From DASUKL01 sp036278755 (lineage in GTDB: Bacteria; Chloroflexota; Limnocylindria; Limnocylindrales; CSP1-4), in contig DASUKL010000064.1 of the NCBI GenBank assembly GCA_036278755.1, positions 1 through 9,365 of the forward strand: DNA of 9,365 nt, written 5' to 3'. Each line of letters opens with the position of its first letter. The stretch's first letter is position 1. The notes under the pieces are model-generated. The model saw only the letters and a program-made list of their open reading frames with translations. It did no database searches and had not been told where the DNA came from. Both the position numbers and the translations under genes were made by a program. Below, piece after piece: positions 1 through 5,496 of this stretch.

Positions 1-74
1 GAGCGCGTGGCCGTCCGGCCTGGACAAAGGAGCCGTGGGGGACGGGTTTGGCCAGGGCTCGGCCGGGCGAGCGT

Positions 75-109
75 CGTCGTGCCGACGAGCGACGTCGTGC
101 CGACGAGCG
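75..109. repeat. 17-bp tandem direct repeat, two copies
   Basis: The 17-mer CGTCGTGCCGACGAGCG occurs exactly at 75-91 and again at 93-109, an 18-bp period. Each copy contains the inverted repeat CGTCG-TGC-CGACG, so each could form a small hairpin. The repeat lies in the 212 bp before the PIN-domain gene, where no convincing gene is seen. Reading frames through this stretch give only Arg/Ala-rich low-complexity protein. It could be a binding site or a simple local duplication; the sequence does not decide. Confidence 0.5.
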
Positions 110-212
110 CCGCAGCGCCGGACGCGGCTGTGGGGCCGGACTCGGCTGGGGGGCGACACGGCCGGCAAGACGCGGGGCTATCGTTCCGTGGCAGTCGGAG
201 GTGCAGTCAGGG

Positions 213-614
213 ATGACCCGCTACGTCGTGGATGCCCAGACGTTGCTCCACATCGTCACGACCGGGATCCAGGTCCACCCCGACCACCGACTGATCGCCC
301 CGGATCGCGTGCGGTCGGAGGCGCTCGAACTCCTGTATACGCAGGTCCGACGCGGCGAGCTCGCGGAGGACGAGGCGCTGCGGCTCCACGTCCGACTGAC
401 CGAGGTCAAGATGCGCCTCCTCGGCGACAGGGTGTCCCGACGGACGGCCTGGTCGATCGCTCGCGAACACGACTGGGAGCACATCAGCCCGGCAGAGTAC
501 CTGGCCGTCGCCCGACTCCAGGCGGACGCGCTCATCACGGTCGATACGTCACTGGCCCGGCTGGCGGACGGCGTCGTGCCCCTCGCTACGGTCGAGGATC
601 TGAGCAAGCCCTAG
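213..614 (+). CDS. PIN-domain (VapC-like) putative ribonuclease, 133 aa
   Basis: A small PIN-fold protein of the kind found as VapC toxins or stand-alone Mg-dependent RNases. The N-terminus RYVVDAQTLL (D7) is the first PIN strand with its metal-binding Asp. E36, in a helix after APDRVRSEALELL, fits the second acid. ADALITVDTSLA near the C-terminus (D111) fits the late acid before the last helix. Where many VapCs have DAxY, this protein has PAEY (P93, E95), so one canonical acid may be replaced. The ATG at 213 is preferred because the frame upstream is Arg-rich low complexity and GGAGG lies at 197-201, although its 11-nt spacing is long. GTG at 201 is the alternative. No antitoxin gene is visible in the 212 bp upstream, and the downstream neighbour is convergent, so it appears to be an orphan within this view. 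The fold is fairly sure; toxin function is not shown. Confidence 0.75.
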   Translation: MTRYVVDAQTLLHIVTTGIQVHPDHRLIAPDRVRSEALELLYTQVRRGELAEDEALRLHVRLTEVKMRLLGDRVSRRTAWSIAREHDWEHISPAEYLAVARLQADALITVDTSLARLADGVVPLATVEDLSKP

Positions 615-714
615 CCTGGGACGGCACAGCCCCGAGATCGCCCGAGCCCGAACGTCCGGGCCAGCAGCTCCGTGCCCGAGACCGCTGAGCCTCCGAGCCT
701 CCGAACCCAGACCC

Positions 715-2208
715 TCAGGCCTCTTCGCGGCCGGCCATGAGCCGCTCATGCTCCACGGCACGTTCGGCCTGGTGGGACCGCATCTGGGCCGCGCCCGGCA
801 GGAAGAGGGCCAGGATGAAGCACAGCCCCACGATGGCGGCACTGAGGATGAAGCCCGTGCCGTAGGCCGCCTGCAGCGCGGCCGCGGTGCCCGGATCGCC
901 GCTCGGGGTCAGGCCACCGGCCTGGGCCACCACGACCGCGGTGAGGGCGGCCAGGCCGAACGAAGCGGAGACCTGACGGACGGCCGAGCGGAGGGCCGAG
1001 CCGCGGGCCAGGAGGGCCTGGGGCAGGACGTTGAGCCCGGCCAGGGTGTTGGGCGTGAGGGCCATGGCGTTCCCGAAGCCCTGCAGGGTGACCATCAGCA
1101 CGATGGCCCAGGCCGGCGTGTCGAGGCTCGTCCCCGCGAGGAGCACCGCCGCCAGGCCGATGCAGACGAGGCCCACGAGCACCGGCGGGCGGACCCCCAG
1201 CCGATCGGCCAGCTGGCCACCGAGGGGTGCGGCGATGGCCGCGGCCAGGGCGGCCGGGGTCAGGATCACGCCGACGTCGAACGGACTGAGGCCCCGGATC
1301 GCCTCCAACTCGAGGGGCACGAAGACGAGCACCGCGAACTGGGCGATGACCAGGCCCCCGACGATGGCCAGGCTGACCGAGAAGCCCGGGATGGCGAACA
1401 TGCGGACGTCGATGAGCGGCTCGGGCCGCCGCAGCTCATGCCGCACGAAGCCGGCCAGGGCCACCGCGGCGAGGCCGAAGAGGCCCACGGTCGGCGGGGC
1501 CAGCCAGCCCCAGTCGTTGGCCTCGGAGAGCGCCAGGAGGCCGGCCCCCAGGCCCACCGCGACGAGCCCGAAGCCCCAGCCGTCGAAGGGCCGCGGCTCG
1601 CGGAAGCCGGCGAAGCGCAGGACCCGCCAGCCCACGACCAGGCCCACGATGCCGATGGGCACGTTGACGAGGAAGAGGAGGCGCCAGGTCCATTGGGTCA
1701 CGATGAAGCCACCCAGCACCGGCCCGACCGCCGGGGCCGCGGCGATGCCCAGGCTCCAGAGGCCCATGGCCATGCCCCGCCGGTCGGCCGGGAAGTGCTC
1801 GTAGATCATCGTCCGGCCCACGGGGAAGATCGCGCCGCCGCCCAGGCCCTGGAGGATGCGGGCGAGCACGAGGAGGGGCAGGTCGGGAGCCAGGGCGCAG
1901 AGCAGCGAGCCGACCGTGAAGAGGGCCAGGCTACCCAGGAAGACCCCCTTGCGGCCGACCCGATCCGCCAGCCAGCCGGTGGCCGGCTGGACCACCCCGA
2001 GGGCCAGCAGGTAGCCGGTGATGATCCAGTCGATGCCCCCCGTGGCGCCCAGATCGAGGCCGATCCGGGGCAGGGCGATGGCCACGATCGTCTGGTCGAG
2101 GGCGACCATGAACGTGCCGATGAGGACGGCCCCCAACGACGTCCATTGGGCCCGTCCGATGGGCGTGGGCCGGGCGGCGGCGTGGTCGGCAGCGCTCGGG
2201 TCGGCCAT
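715..2208 (-). CDS. MFS drug exporter, DHA2 (EmrB/QacA) family, 14 TMS
   Basis: An inner-membrane proton-coupled multidrug exporter by family. About 14 hydrophobic segments can be read along 497 residues, the usual DHA2 size. Signature motifs are in order: LDQTIVAIALP in TMS1 (37-47, with the DHA2-type Asp38), motif A GWLADRVGRKG (78-88), motif B around R117 (LVLARILQGLGGG), motif C GPVLGG (162-167), the WRLLFLVNVPIG block (175-186), and a second-half motif A copy GGQLADRLGVRP. ATG 2208 is chosen because the first TMS starts about 22 residues later and the frame upstream is Arg/Pro-rich low complexity. No good Shine-Dalgarno precedes it; GGGGAGGGG is about 22 nt away, so the start is less certain than the family. 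It is divergent from the CGNR zinc-finger gene, a likely regulator. Substrate is unknown. It has a single Lys (K87, in motif A). Confidence 0.92.
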   Translation of the reverse strand: MADPSAADHAAARPTPIGRAQWTSLGAVLIGTFMVALDQTIVAIALPRIGLDLGATGGIDWIITGYLLALGVVQPATGWLADRVGRKGVFLGSLALFTVGSLLCALAPDLPLLVLARILQGLGGGAIFPVGRTMIYEHFPADRRGMAMGLWSLGIAAAPAVGPVLGGFIVTQWTWRLLFLVNVPIGIVGLVVGWRVLRFAGFREPRPFDGWGFGLVAVGLGAGLLALSEANDWGWLAPPTVGLFGLAAVALAGFVRHELRRPEPLIDVRMFAIPGFSVSLAIVGGLVIAQFAVLVFVPLELEAIRGLSPFDVGVILTPAALAAAIAAPLGGQLADRLGVRPPVLVGLVCIGLAAVLLAGTSLDTPAWAIVLMVTLQGFGNAMALTPNTLAGLNVLPQALLARGSALRSAVRQVSASFGLAALTAVVVAQAGGLTPSGDPGTAAALQAAYGTGFILSAAIVGLCFILALFLPGAAQMRSHQAERAVEHERLMAGREEA

Positions 2209-2377
2209 GGGGGCAGCATGCCGCGCCGGACCCCTCCCCGCACAGGACGGGAGGTGGCCCGTCCATGTAACATGTATGCTGCCATGTCGACCATTAGCAG
2301 TCAACGGATGAGCCCGAGCGCTCGAGGCGCCCGACCGAGCCCCGACGCCCGATGAGCCGAGCCGCGGTAGCCCGACC
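2209..2377. promoter_or_regulatory. Divergent promoter/operator region between exporter and CGNR regulator
   Basis: This 169-bp gap holds an AT-richer island at about 2262-2304 in otherwise very GC-rich DNA. On the minus strand, reading toward the exporter, a -35-like TTGACT lies at 2304-2299; no clean -10 was found at 17 bp. Three CATGT/ACATG half-sites follow: CATGT 2264-2268 and ACATG 2270-2274 form an 11-bp palindrome about one central base, and CATGT 2283-2287 makes a second inverted pair with 2270-2274 over 8 bp. Plus-strand -10-like matches (TATGCT 2275-2280, TAACAT 2268-2273) overlap the same island. The layout suits one regulator controlling both directions. Operator identity is inference. 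Confidence 0.45.
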
Positions 2378-3010
2378 ATGAGCCGCCTCGGCCCGCGCGA
2401 ACCATCAGGCCTCACGGTGGCCACCCGACTGAGCGTCGACCAACTCCTCTGGGTGGCCAACACCCGTCACGGGCCGGCCGCGCACTGGCACGCTCGGGTG
2501 GCCCTGGATGGTCCGGACCACGATCACCTGGCCGATCCGCAGGAAGCCCAGGCCTACCTCGGTGCGCATCACGTCCCGCTGCCCGACGGTCTGCCTCGAC
2601 CACGCGACCTGGCCCGCTTGGCCGTCGTCCGCGAGAGCGTGCGCGGCCTCCTCACCGCCGAGGCTCCGGCACTGACACCGGACCTGGCCCAGCTCATCGC
2701 CCAGGCGCGCTTCCGCGTGGCGGTGGGCGGCGGCCTCGAGTCCGCGGCCCCGGGTTGGGCCGGCCTCGTCGAGGACCTCGTCCTGCCCTATCTCACCCTG
2801 GTCGAGCTGCGGGACCGGCTGCGTTCCTGCGGCAACCCGCTCTGTCGTCTCGTCTTCGTCGACCAGTCCAAAGGCCACTCCCGCCGCTGGTGCGACAGCG
2901 GCGGCTGCGGCAACCGGGTCCGGGTGGCCCGACATCGCCACGCCGCGATGGACCGCCACAGGACGGATCGCCACGCCAGCTCGAAACGTGCCCTCGACGT
3001 CTCTGCCTAG
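2378..3010 (+). CDS. CGNR zinc-finger putative transcriptional regulator, 210 aa
   Basis: A member of the ABATE-domain plus CGNR zinc-finger family, annotated in databases as stress-induced transcriptional regulators. The N-terminal part (about 18-140) has the family's early VANTRHG block and a mainly helical body, presumed to sense a ligand. The C-terminal finger is clear: C151-x4-C156-x15-C172-x4-C177, embedded in CGNPLCRLVFVD and SRRWC...CGNRVRVARHR, the hallmark from which the family is named. The basic tail after it would suit DNA contact. ATG 2378 was chosen because it gives a normal family length; no strong Shine-Dalgarno is seen. Its ATG overlaps a 9-codon mini-ORF by ATGA. It is divergent from the DHA2 exporter, so a regulator-transporter pair is likely. 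Its last 23 bp overlap the lipoprotein gene. Family is certain; target and ligand are unknown. Confidence 0.9.
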   Translation: MSRLGPREPSGLTVATRLSVDQLLWVANTRHGPAAHWHARVALDGPDHDHLADPQEAQAYLGAHHVPLPDGLPRPRDLARLAVVRESVRGLLTAEAPALTPDLAQLIAQARFRVAVGGGLESAAPGWAGLVEDLVLPYLTLVELRDRLRSCGNPLCRLVFVDQSKGHSRRWCDSGGCGNRVRVARHRHAAMDRHRTDRHASSKRALDVSA

Positions 3011-4226
3011 CCGCCGCGCCGTGGCCGTCCTCCTGGCCTTCCTCCTGAGCGGCTGTGCCACCGCGCCCTCGGCTAGCCCCTCTACCCGTCAGCCGTCCGA
3101 CCTGTGGGTCCAGGCCACCGTGGAGCTGCCCTCGATCGTCACCGCCCAGGCCTCCGGGGCGCCCCTCGGCCAGCAGTGCTCGCCCTGCCATCAGAGCGTC
3201 GTGGACCTGCTCCTCGGCGTGGCGACCACCCCCTCCGGGTTCATCGCCGTGGGCATCCAGGAACCGCCCGCCGTAGCCGTCGCCTGGCGCTCCGTCGATG
3301 CCGGACGGACCTGGACGCCACTCCCCGGGTTGCGGGCGGTGGACGGATCCGAGGCCGACGCGGCGGTCGCCGCGCACGGCCGCATCGTCGTCGTCGGCGG
3401 CGGTCCGGATGGTGCCCTCTCGTGGGCGTCTACCGACGGCGGCGACGCCTGGACCACGGCTCCCGCCAGCCCGGACCTGGCCGGCCCCCACGGCACCGCG
3501 CGTATGACCTCGGTCATCGCCTGGGGCGACGGCTTCGTCGCGGCCGGGCTACGGGACTCGCTGGAGACCGGCCGCTCCGCGGCCGAGGTCTGGTCCTCGC
3601 CGGACGGCCTGACCTGGCAGCTGGTCGCGGGCGGGACAGACCCCGACGCAGGCGACACGGGCGGGGCCGACATGGGCGGAGCGATCTACGGCCTGGCGGC
3701 GACGAGCGACACGATCGTGGCCGTCGGCACGACCGGCGACCAGTTCCGCGGCCCGGCCGGGGTCTGGCGTTCCCATGACACGGAGCACTGGTCGAACGTG
3801 ACCTCGGCCGACCTGGCCCAGGGGGCCATGGCCGCCGTGACGGCCGGCGGTCCCGGCTTCGTGGCCGTGGGTTCGGGCCACGGCGACACCGGAGCGGCAG
3901 CCTGGGTCTCGGCCGACGGGGAAAGCTGGCGTTCGGCTCCCGATACATCGGCCTTCCAGCATCACGGCCTGCCGATCCGCATGGCCGCCGTGATCCCCGT
4001 GGGCGCCGGGCTGGCCGCCGTGGGCTGGATGTCGTCCGCGGCCAACGGGACGGGCACCATCTGGCGATCGGCCGACGGCCTGACCTGGACCCGCGACCCC
4101 GATCAGACGAGCCTGCTGGGCGGCGAGCTCACGGACGTGGCCCTCGCGCCGGACACCCTCGTCGGCGTGGGCCTGGGTGGCTACCCCGACAACGACCAGG
4201 CCCAGGTCTGGCTCGGCCCGCGCTAA
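2988..4226 (+). CDS. Secreted Asp-box/beta-propeller lipoprotein, 412 aa
   Basis: Predicted membrane-anchored extracellular lipoprotein. Arg9-Arg10, a short hydrophobic core and the lipobox L20-S-G-C23 give a type II signal peptide. After a Ser/Pro linker come six Asp-box-like motifs ending in Trp: 102-109 (SVDAGRTW), 148-155 (STDGGDAW), 204-210 (SPDGLTW), 262-268 (SHDTEHW), 308-314 (SADGESW) and 361-367 (SADGLTW), each after a GFxAVG-type strand. This is the sialidase/BNR-like propeller pattern; C-terminal VWLGPR may close the ring. Catalytic sialidase residues were not recognised, so binding or scaffolding is as likely as hydrolysis. C64-S-P-C67-H68 matches a heme-c CxxCH motif. GTG 2988 is chosen because it keeps the Arg-containing n-region; GTG 3021 would lose it. 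It overlaps the CGNR gene by 23 bp, which suggests co-transcription. I find no lysine in the whole protein. Confidence 0.82.
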   Translation: MPSTSLPSRRAVAVLLAFLLSGCATAPSASPSTRQPSDLWVQATVELPSIVTAQASGAPLGQQCSPCHQSVVDLLLGVATTPSGFIAVGIQEPPAVAVAWRSVDAGRTWTPLPGLRAVDGSEADAAVAAHGRIVVVGGGPDGALSWASTDGGDAWTTAPASPDLAGPHGTARMTSVIAWGDGFVAAGLRDSLETGRSAAEVWSSPDGLTWQLVAGGTDPDAGDTGGADMGGAIYGLAATSDTIVAVGTTGDQFRGPAGVWRSHDTEHWSNVTSADLAQGAMAAVTAGGPGFVAVGSGHGDTGAAAWVSADGESWRSAPDTSAFQHHGLPIRMAAVIPVGAGLAAVGWMSSAANGTGTIWRSADGLTWTRDPDQTSLLGGELTDVALAPDTLVGVGLGGYPDNDQAQVWLGPR

Positions 4227-4413
4227 GGCCGTCCTGGCCCCCCGCGGGCAGGCATCGAGCGGATGCAAGGAGACTGATAGACCTGTCCGCAGGCCGCCCA
4301 TCGCCTGGGTGAGGCCCGGGGTGCGATGCTCCTAACGAGCCCTCGGAGTGGCGCGCCGTCGCCCCGGCGGCTCGCCACCGAACCATCTCACCCCTCGACG
4401 AAGGAGGTCGACG
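4227..4413. other. Intergenic spacer before the small-protein gene
   Basis: A 187-bp gap with no convincing gene. It contains a weak inverted repeat just after the lipoprotein stop (GGCC-GTCCT-GGCC and CCCGCGGG), without a T-run, so a terminator is unproven. I see no promoter hexamers that stand out. An AAGGAG stretch in the middle is followed by no start codon opening a real frame. The only clear signal is the Shine-Dalgarno sequence at the right end. Confidence 0.4.
4401..4407 (+). promoter_or_regulatory. Canonical Shine-Dalgarno AAGGAGG
   Basis: AAGGAGG lies 6 nt before ATG 4414 and fixes the start of the 67-aa protein there rather than at the upstream in-frame start at 4348. It is the strongest ribosome-binding site in the window. 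Confidence 0.85.
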
Positions 4414-4617
4414 ATGCCGGAGCTCAGCACCAAGAAGCGCGAGTCCCTCCCCGACTCAGCCTTCGGGCTGCCCGACGAGCGGAAGTACCCCATGCCTGAC
4501 AAGTCCCACGCCCGCAATGCCAAGGCCCGAGCGAGCCAGCAGGAAGAAGCGGGCGATCTGACGGAGCGCGAGAAGCGGAAGATCGACCGCAAGGCCGATA
4601 AGGTCCTCGACCGCTAG
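4414..4617 (+). CDS. Conserved small charged protein, 67 aa, function unknown
   Basis: A small, soluble, highly charged protein with no Cys, signal peptide or membrane segment. The first half has the pattern LPDSAFGLPDERKYPMPD (12-29) followed by SHARNAKARASQQ (31-43). I recall such LPxSxF / KYPxxDxxHAxNA signatures in many short hypothetical proteins of diverse bacteria, with no established function known to me. The second half (about 44-67) is an acidic/basic alternating helix, EREKRKIDRKADKVLDR. It has 9 Lys in 67 residues (13 %), against about 0.6 % in the other proteins of the window, so its composition is strikingly different. A perfect Shine-Dalgarno with 6-nt spacing supports real translation. 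It stands alone between the lipoprotein gene and convergent hisA. Nucleic-acid binding would fit the charge but is only a guess. Confidence 0.85.
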   Translation: MPELSTKKRESLPDSAFGLPDERKYPMPDKSHARNAKARASQQEEAGDLTEREKRKIDRKADKVLDR

Positions 4618-4651
4618 TCCGGCACGCATGGCCAGGCCCGGGTCTGCCAAG

Positions 4652-4666
4652 GCCGGCAACGCCGGC
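4652..4666. terminator. Short GC hairpin between convergent genes (weak terminator candidate)
   Basis: GCCGGC-AAC-GCCGGC gives a 6-bp perfect stem with a 3-nt loop between the end of the 67-aa gene and the end of hisA, touching the hisA stop codon. No T-run follows on either strand, so intrinsic termination is doubtful. Its place between convergent genes is the main support. Confidence 0.25.
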
Positions 4667-5388
4667 TAGCGGCTCAGCCCTGCGGCCTGGCCCAGGTCGA
4701 GCCGGCCCTCGTAGAGGGCCTTGCCGACGATGGCCCCCGAGCAGCCGAGGTCGGCCAGGGCCCGCAGGTCGTCCAGGCCCCGCACGCCACCGGATGCGAT
4801 GACCTCGAGGCCCGGCGCGGCCCGACGGACGGCGGCCATCAGTCCCAGGTCGGGACCCGAGAGGTCGCCGTCCCGTTCGATGGCCGTCACCACGGCCCGG
4901 CGCAGACCCGTCGCCGTCAGCTCTGCCAGCACCTCGGGCACCGGCCGCCGACGGGCCCCGGCCGTCCAGCCGTCGCCCAGCGCCTGGCCATCGCGGACAT
5001 CGAGGGCGGCCACGATCCTGTCCGGGCCGTAGCGGACGACCAGCCGCTCGGCCAGGCTGGGATCGGCCAGGAGGGCGCTGCCCAGGACGGCCCGCTCGGC
5101 ACCTGCGGCCAGGGCCGCCCCGACCGCCGCCTCATCGCGCAAGCCGCCGGCCACCTGGCAGGGCACGCTTATCGCGGCCACGATGGCGGCCACCAGCGCG
5201 GCCTGGACAGGGACCCCGAGCCGGGCTCCATCGAGGTCGACGAGGTGCAGACGCGTCGCACCGGCCGCGACCCAGCGGGCGGCGACGGCCAGCGGATCGG
5301 TTCCGTAGCCCGTCTCTCGGTCGAAGGCCCCCTGATGCAGCCGCACGACCCTCCCGCCGCGCAGGTCGAGGGCCGGGATCACCTCCAT
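4666..5388 (-). CDS. hisA: HisA, ProFAR (phosphoribosylformimino-AICAR-P) isomerase, 240 aa
   Basis: Cytosolic TIM-barrel enzyme that converts N'-5'-ProFAR to PRFAR by an Amadori rearrangement, the fourth histidine step. The N-terminus MEVIPALDLRGGRVVRLHQG carries the general-base Asp8. The second half-barrel repeats it as IVAALDVRDG with Asp130, and VVTAIERDGDLSGPDL (166-181, Thr168) is the family's active-site loop. The phosphate sites ASGGVRGLDDL (198-208) and GAIVGKALYEGR (218-229) are intact. Length is typical. ATG 5388 is preferred because the family begins MxVIPAIDL and GGAG lies 6 nt upstream; GTG 5400, four codons earlier, also has a GAGGG site. It is the only his gene here on the minus strand, divergent from the regulator-hisGDCB operon. 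A PriA-like dual role (HisA/TrpF) cannot be ruled out by eye. Confidence 0.95.
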   Translation of the reverse strand: MEVIPALDLRGGRVVRLHQGAFDRETGYGTDPLAVAARWVAAGATRLHLVDLDGARLGVPVQAALVAAIVAAISVPCQVAGGLRDEAAVGAALAAGAERAVLGSALLADPSLAERLVVRYGPDRIVAALDVRDGQALGDGWTAGARRRPVPEVLAELTATGLRRAVVTAIERDGDLSGPDLGLMAAVRRAAPGLEVIASGGVRGLDDLRALADLGCSGAIVGKALYEGRLDLGQAAGLSR

Positions 5389-5454
5389 CGGCGGCTCCAC
5401 GTTGACCCTCGGCGCCCCCTCGTCGGCCAGCTCCGGGCGTCCGCTGTGGGGTCC

Positions 5455-5485
5455 TTGCCCGCGCGGCGTATTAGCATGCTATCAT
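5455..5485 (+). promoter_or_regulatory. Promoter of the regulator-hisGDCB operon (extended -10, leaderless)
   Basis: TATCAT at 5480-5485 matches TATAAT in 5 of 6 positions and is preceded by TG at 5477-5478, making an extended -10, TGCTATCAT. A -35-like TTGCCC at 5455-5460 is 19 bp upstream, which is long, but extended -10 promoters need little -35. Transcription would start about 6-8 nt after the -10, at or beside ATG 5492. No Shine-Dalgarno is present before that ATG, which agrees with a leaderless mRNA. Confidence 0.55.
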
Positions 5486-5496
5486 GCTAGCATGAT
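5472..5496. promoter_or_regulatory. Double palindromic operator candidate over the regulator start codon
   Basis: A 10-bp palindrome TAGCATGCTA (5472-5481) abuts a 16-bp perfect palindrome ATCATGCTAGCATGAT (5481-5496). The heptamer TAGCATG occurs at 5472-5478 and 5488-5494, and its complement CATGCTA at 5475-5481 and 5483-5489: four half-sites in 23 bp. The array covers the -10, the expected transcription start and the ATG, so a bound protein would block initiation. The core CTAG (5487-5490) recalls the CTAG half-sites of the E. coli trp operator. Binding by the adjacent TrpR-like protein is inference. Confidence 0.6.

Noticed and set aside
48..212. Upstream in-frame extension of the PIN protein
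   Set aside because: The added 55 residues are an Arg/Ala/Gly-rich repeat product without PIN features; the fold starts at RYVVDAQTLL right after ATG 213.
646..661. GCCCG-AACGTC-CGGGC hairpin between the PIN gene and the exporter
   Set aside because: Only a 5-bp stem and no T-run; in DNA this GC-rich such pairs arise often. A terminator between these convergent genes is plausible but not supported.
35..688. 217-codon open frame with an AAAGGAG just before a GTG
   Set aside because: The spacing (about 2 nt) is too short and the protein is Arg/Pro/Gly-rich low complexity. It overlaps the PIN gene in another frame.
748..2355. 535-codon open frame on the plus strand, antisense to the MFS gene
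   Set aside because: Its protein is an unbroken run of Gly/Gln/Glu/His/Arg-rich low complexity, the expected shadow of a GC-rich membrane-protein gene. The minus-strand frame has clear MFS motifs.
4263..4277. AAGGAG with a tiny ATG frame in the spacer before the 67-aa gene
   Set aside because: The frame is four codons and the AAGGAG has no usable start after it; most likely chance.
5389..5491. Riboswitch, T-box or histidine-leader attenuator before the his genes
   Set aside because: The gap is short, has no run of His codons or T-box-like elements, and the predicted plus-strand transcript has no leader. Control by a DNA-binding protein fits better.
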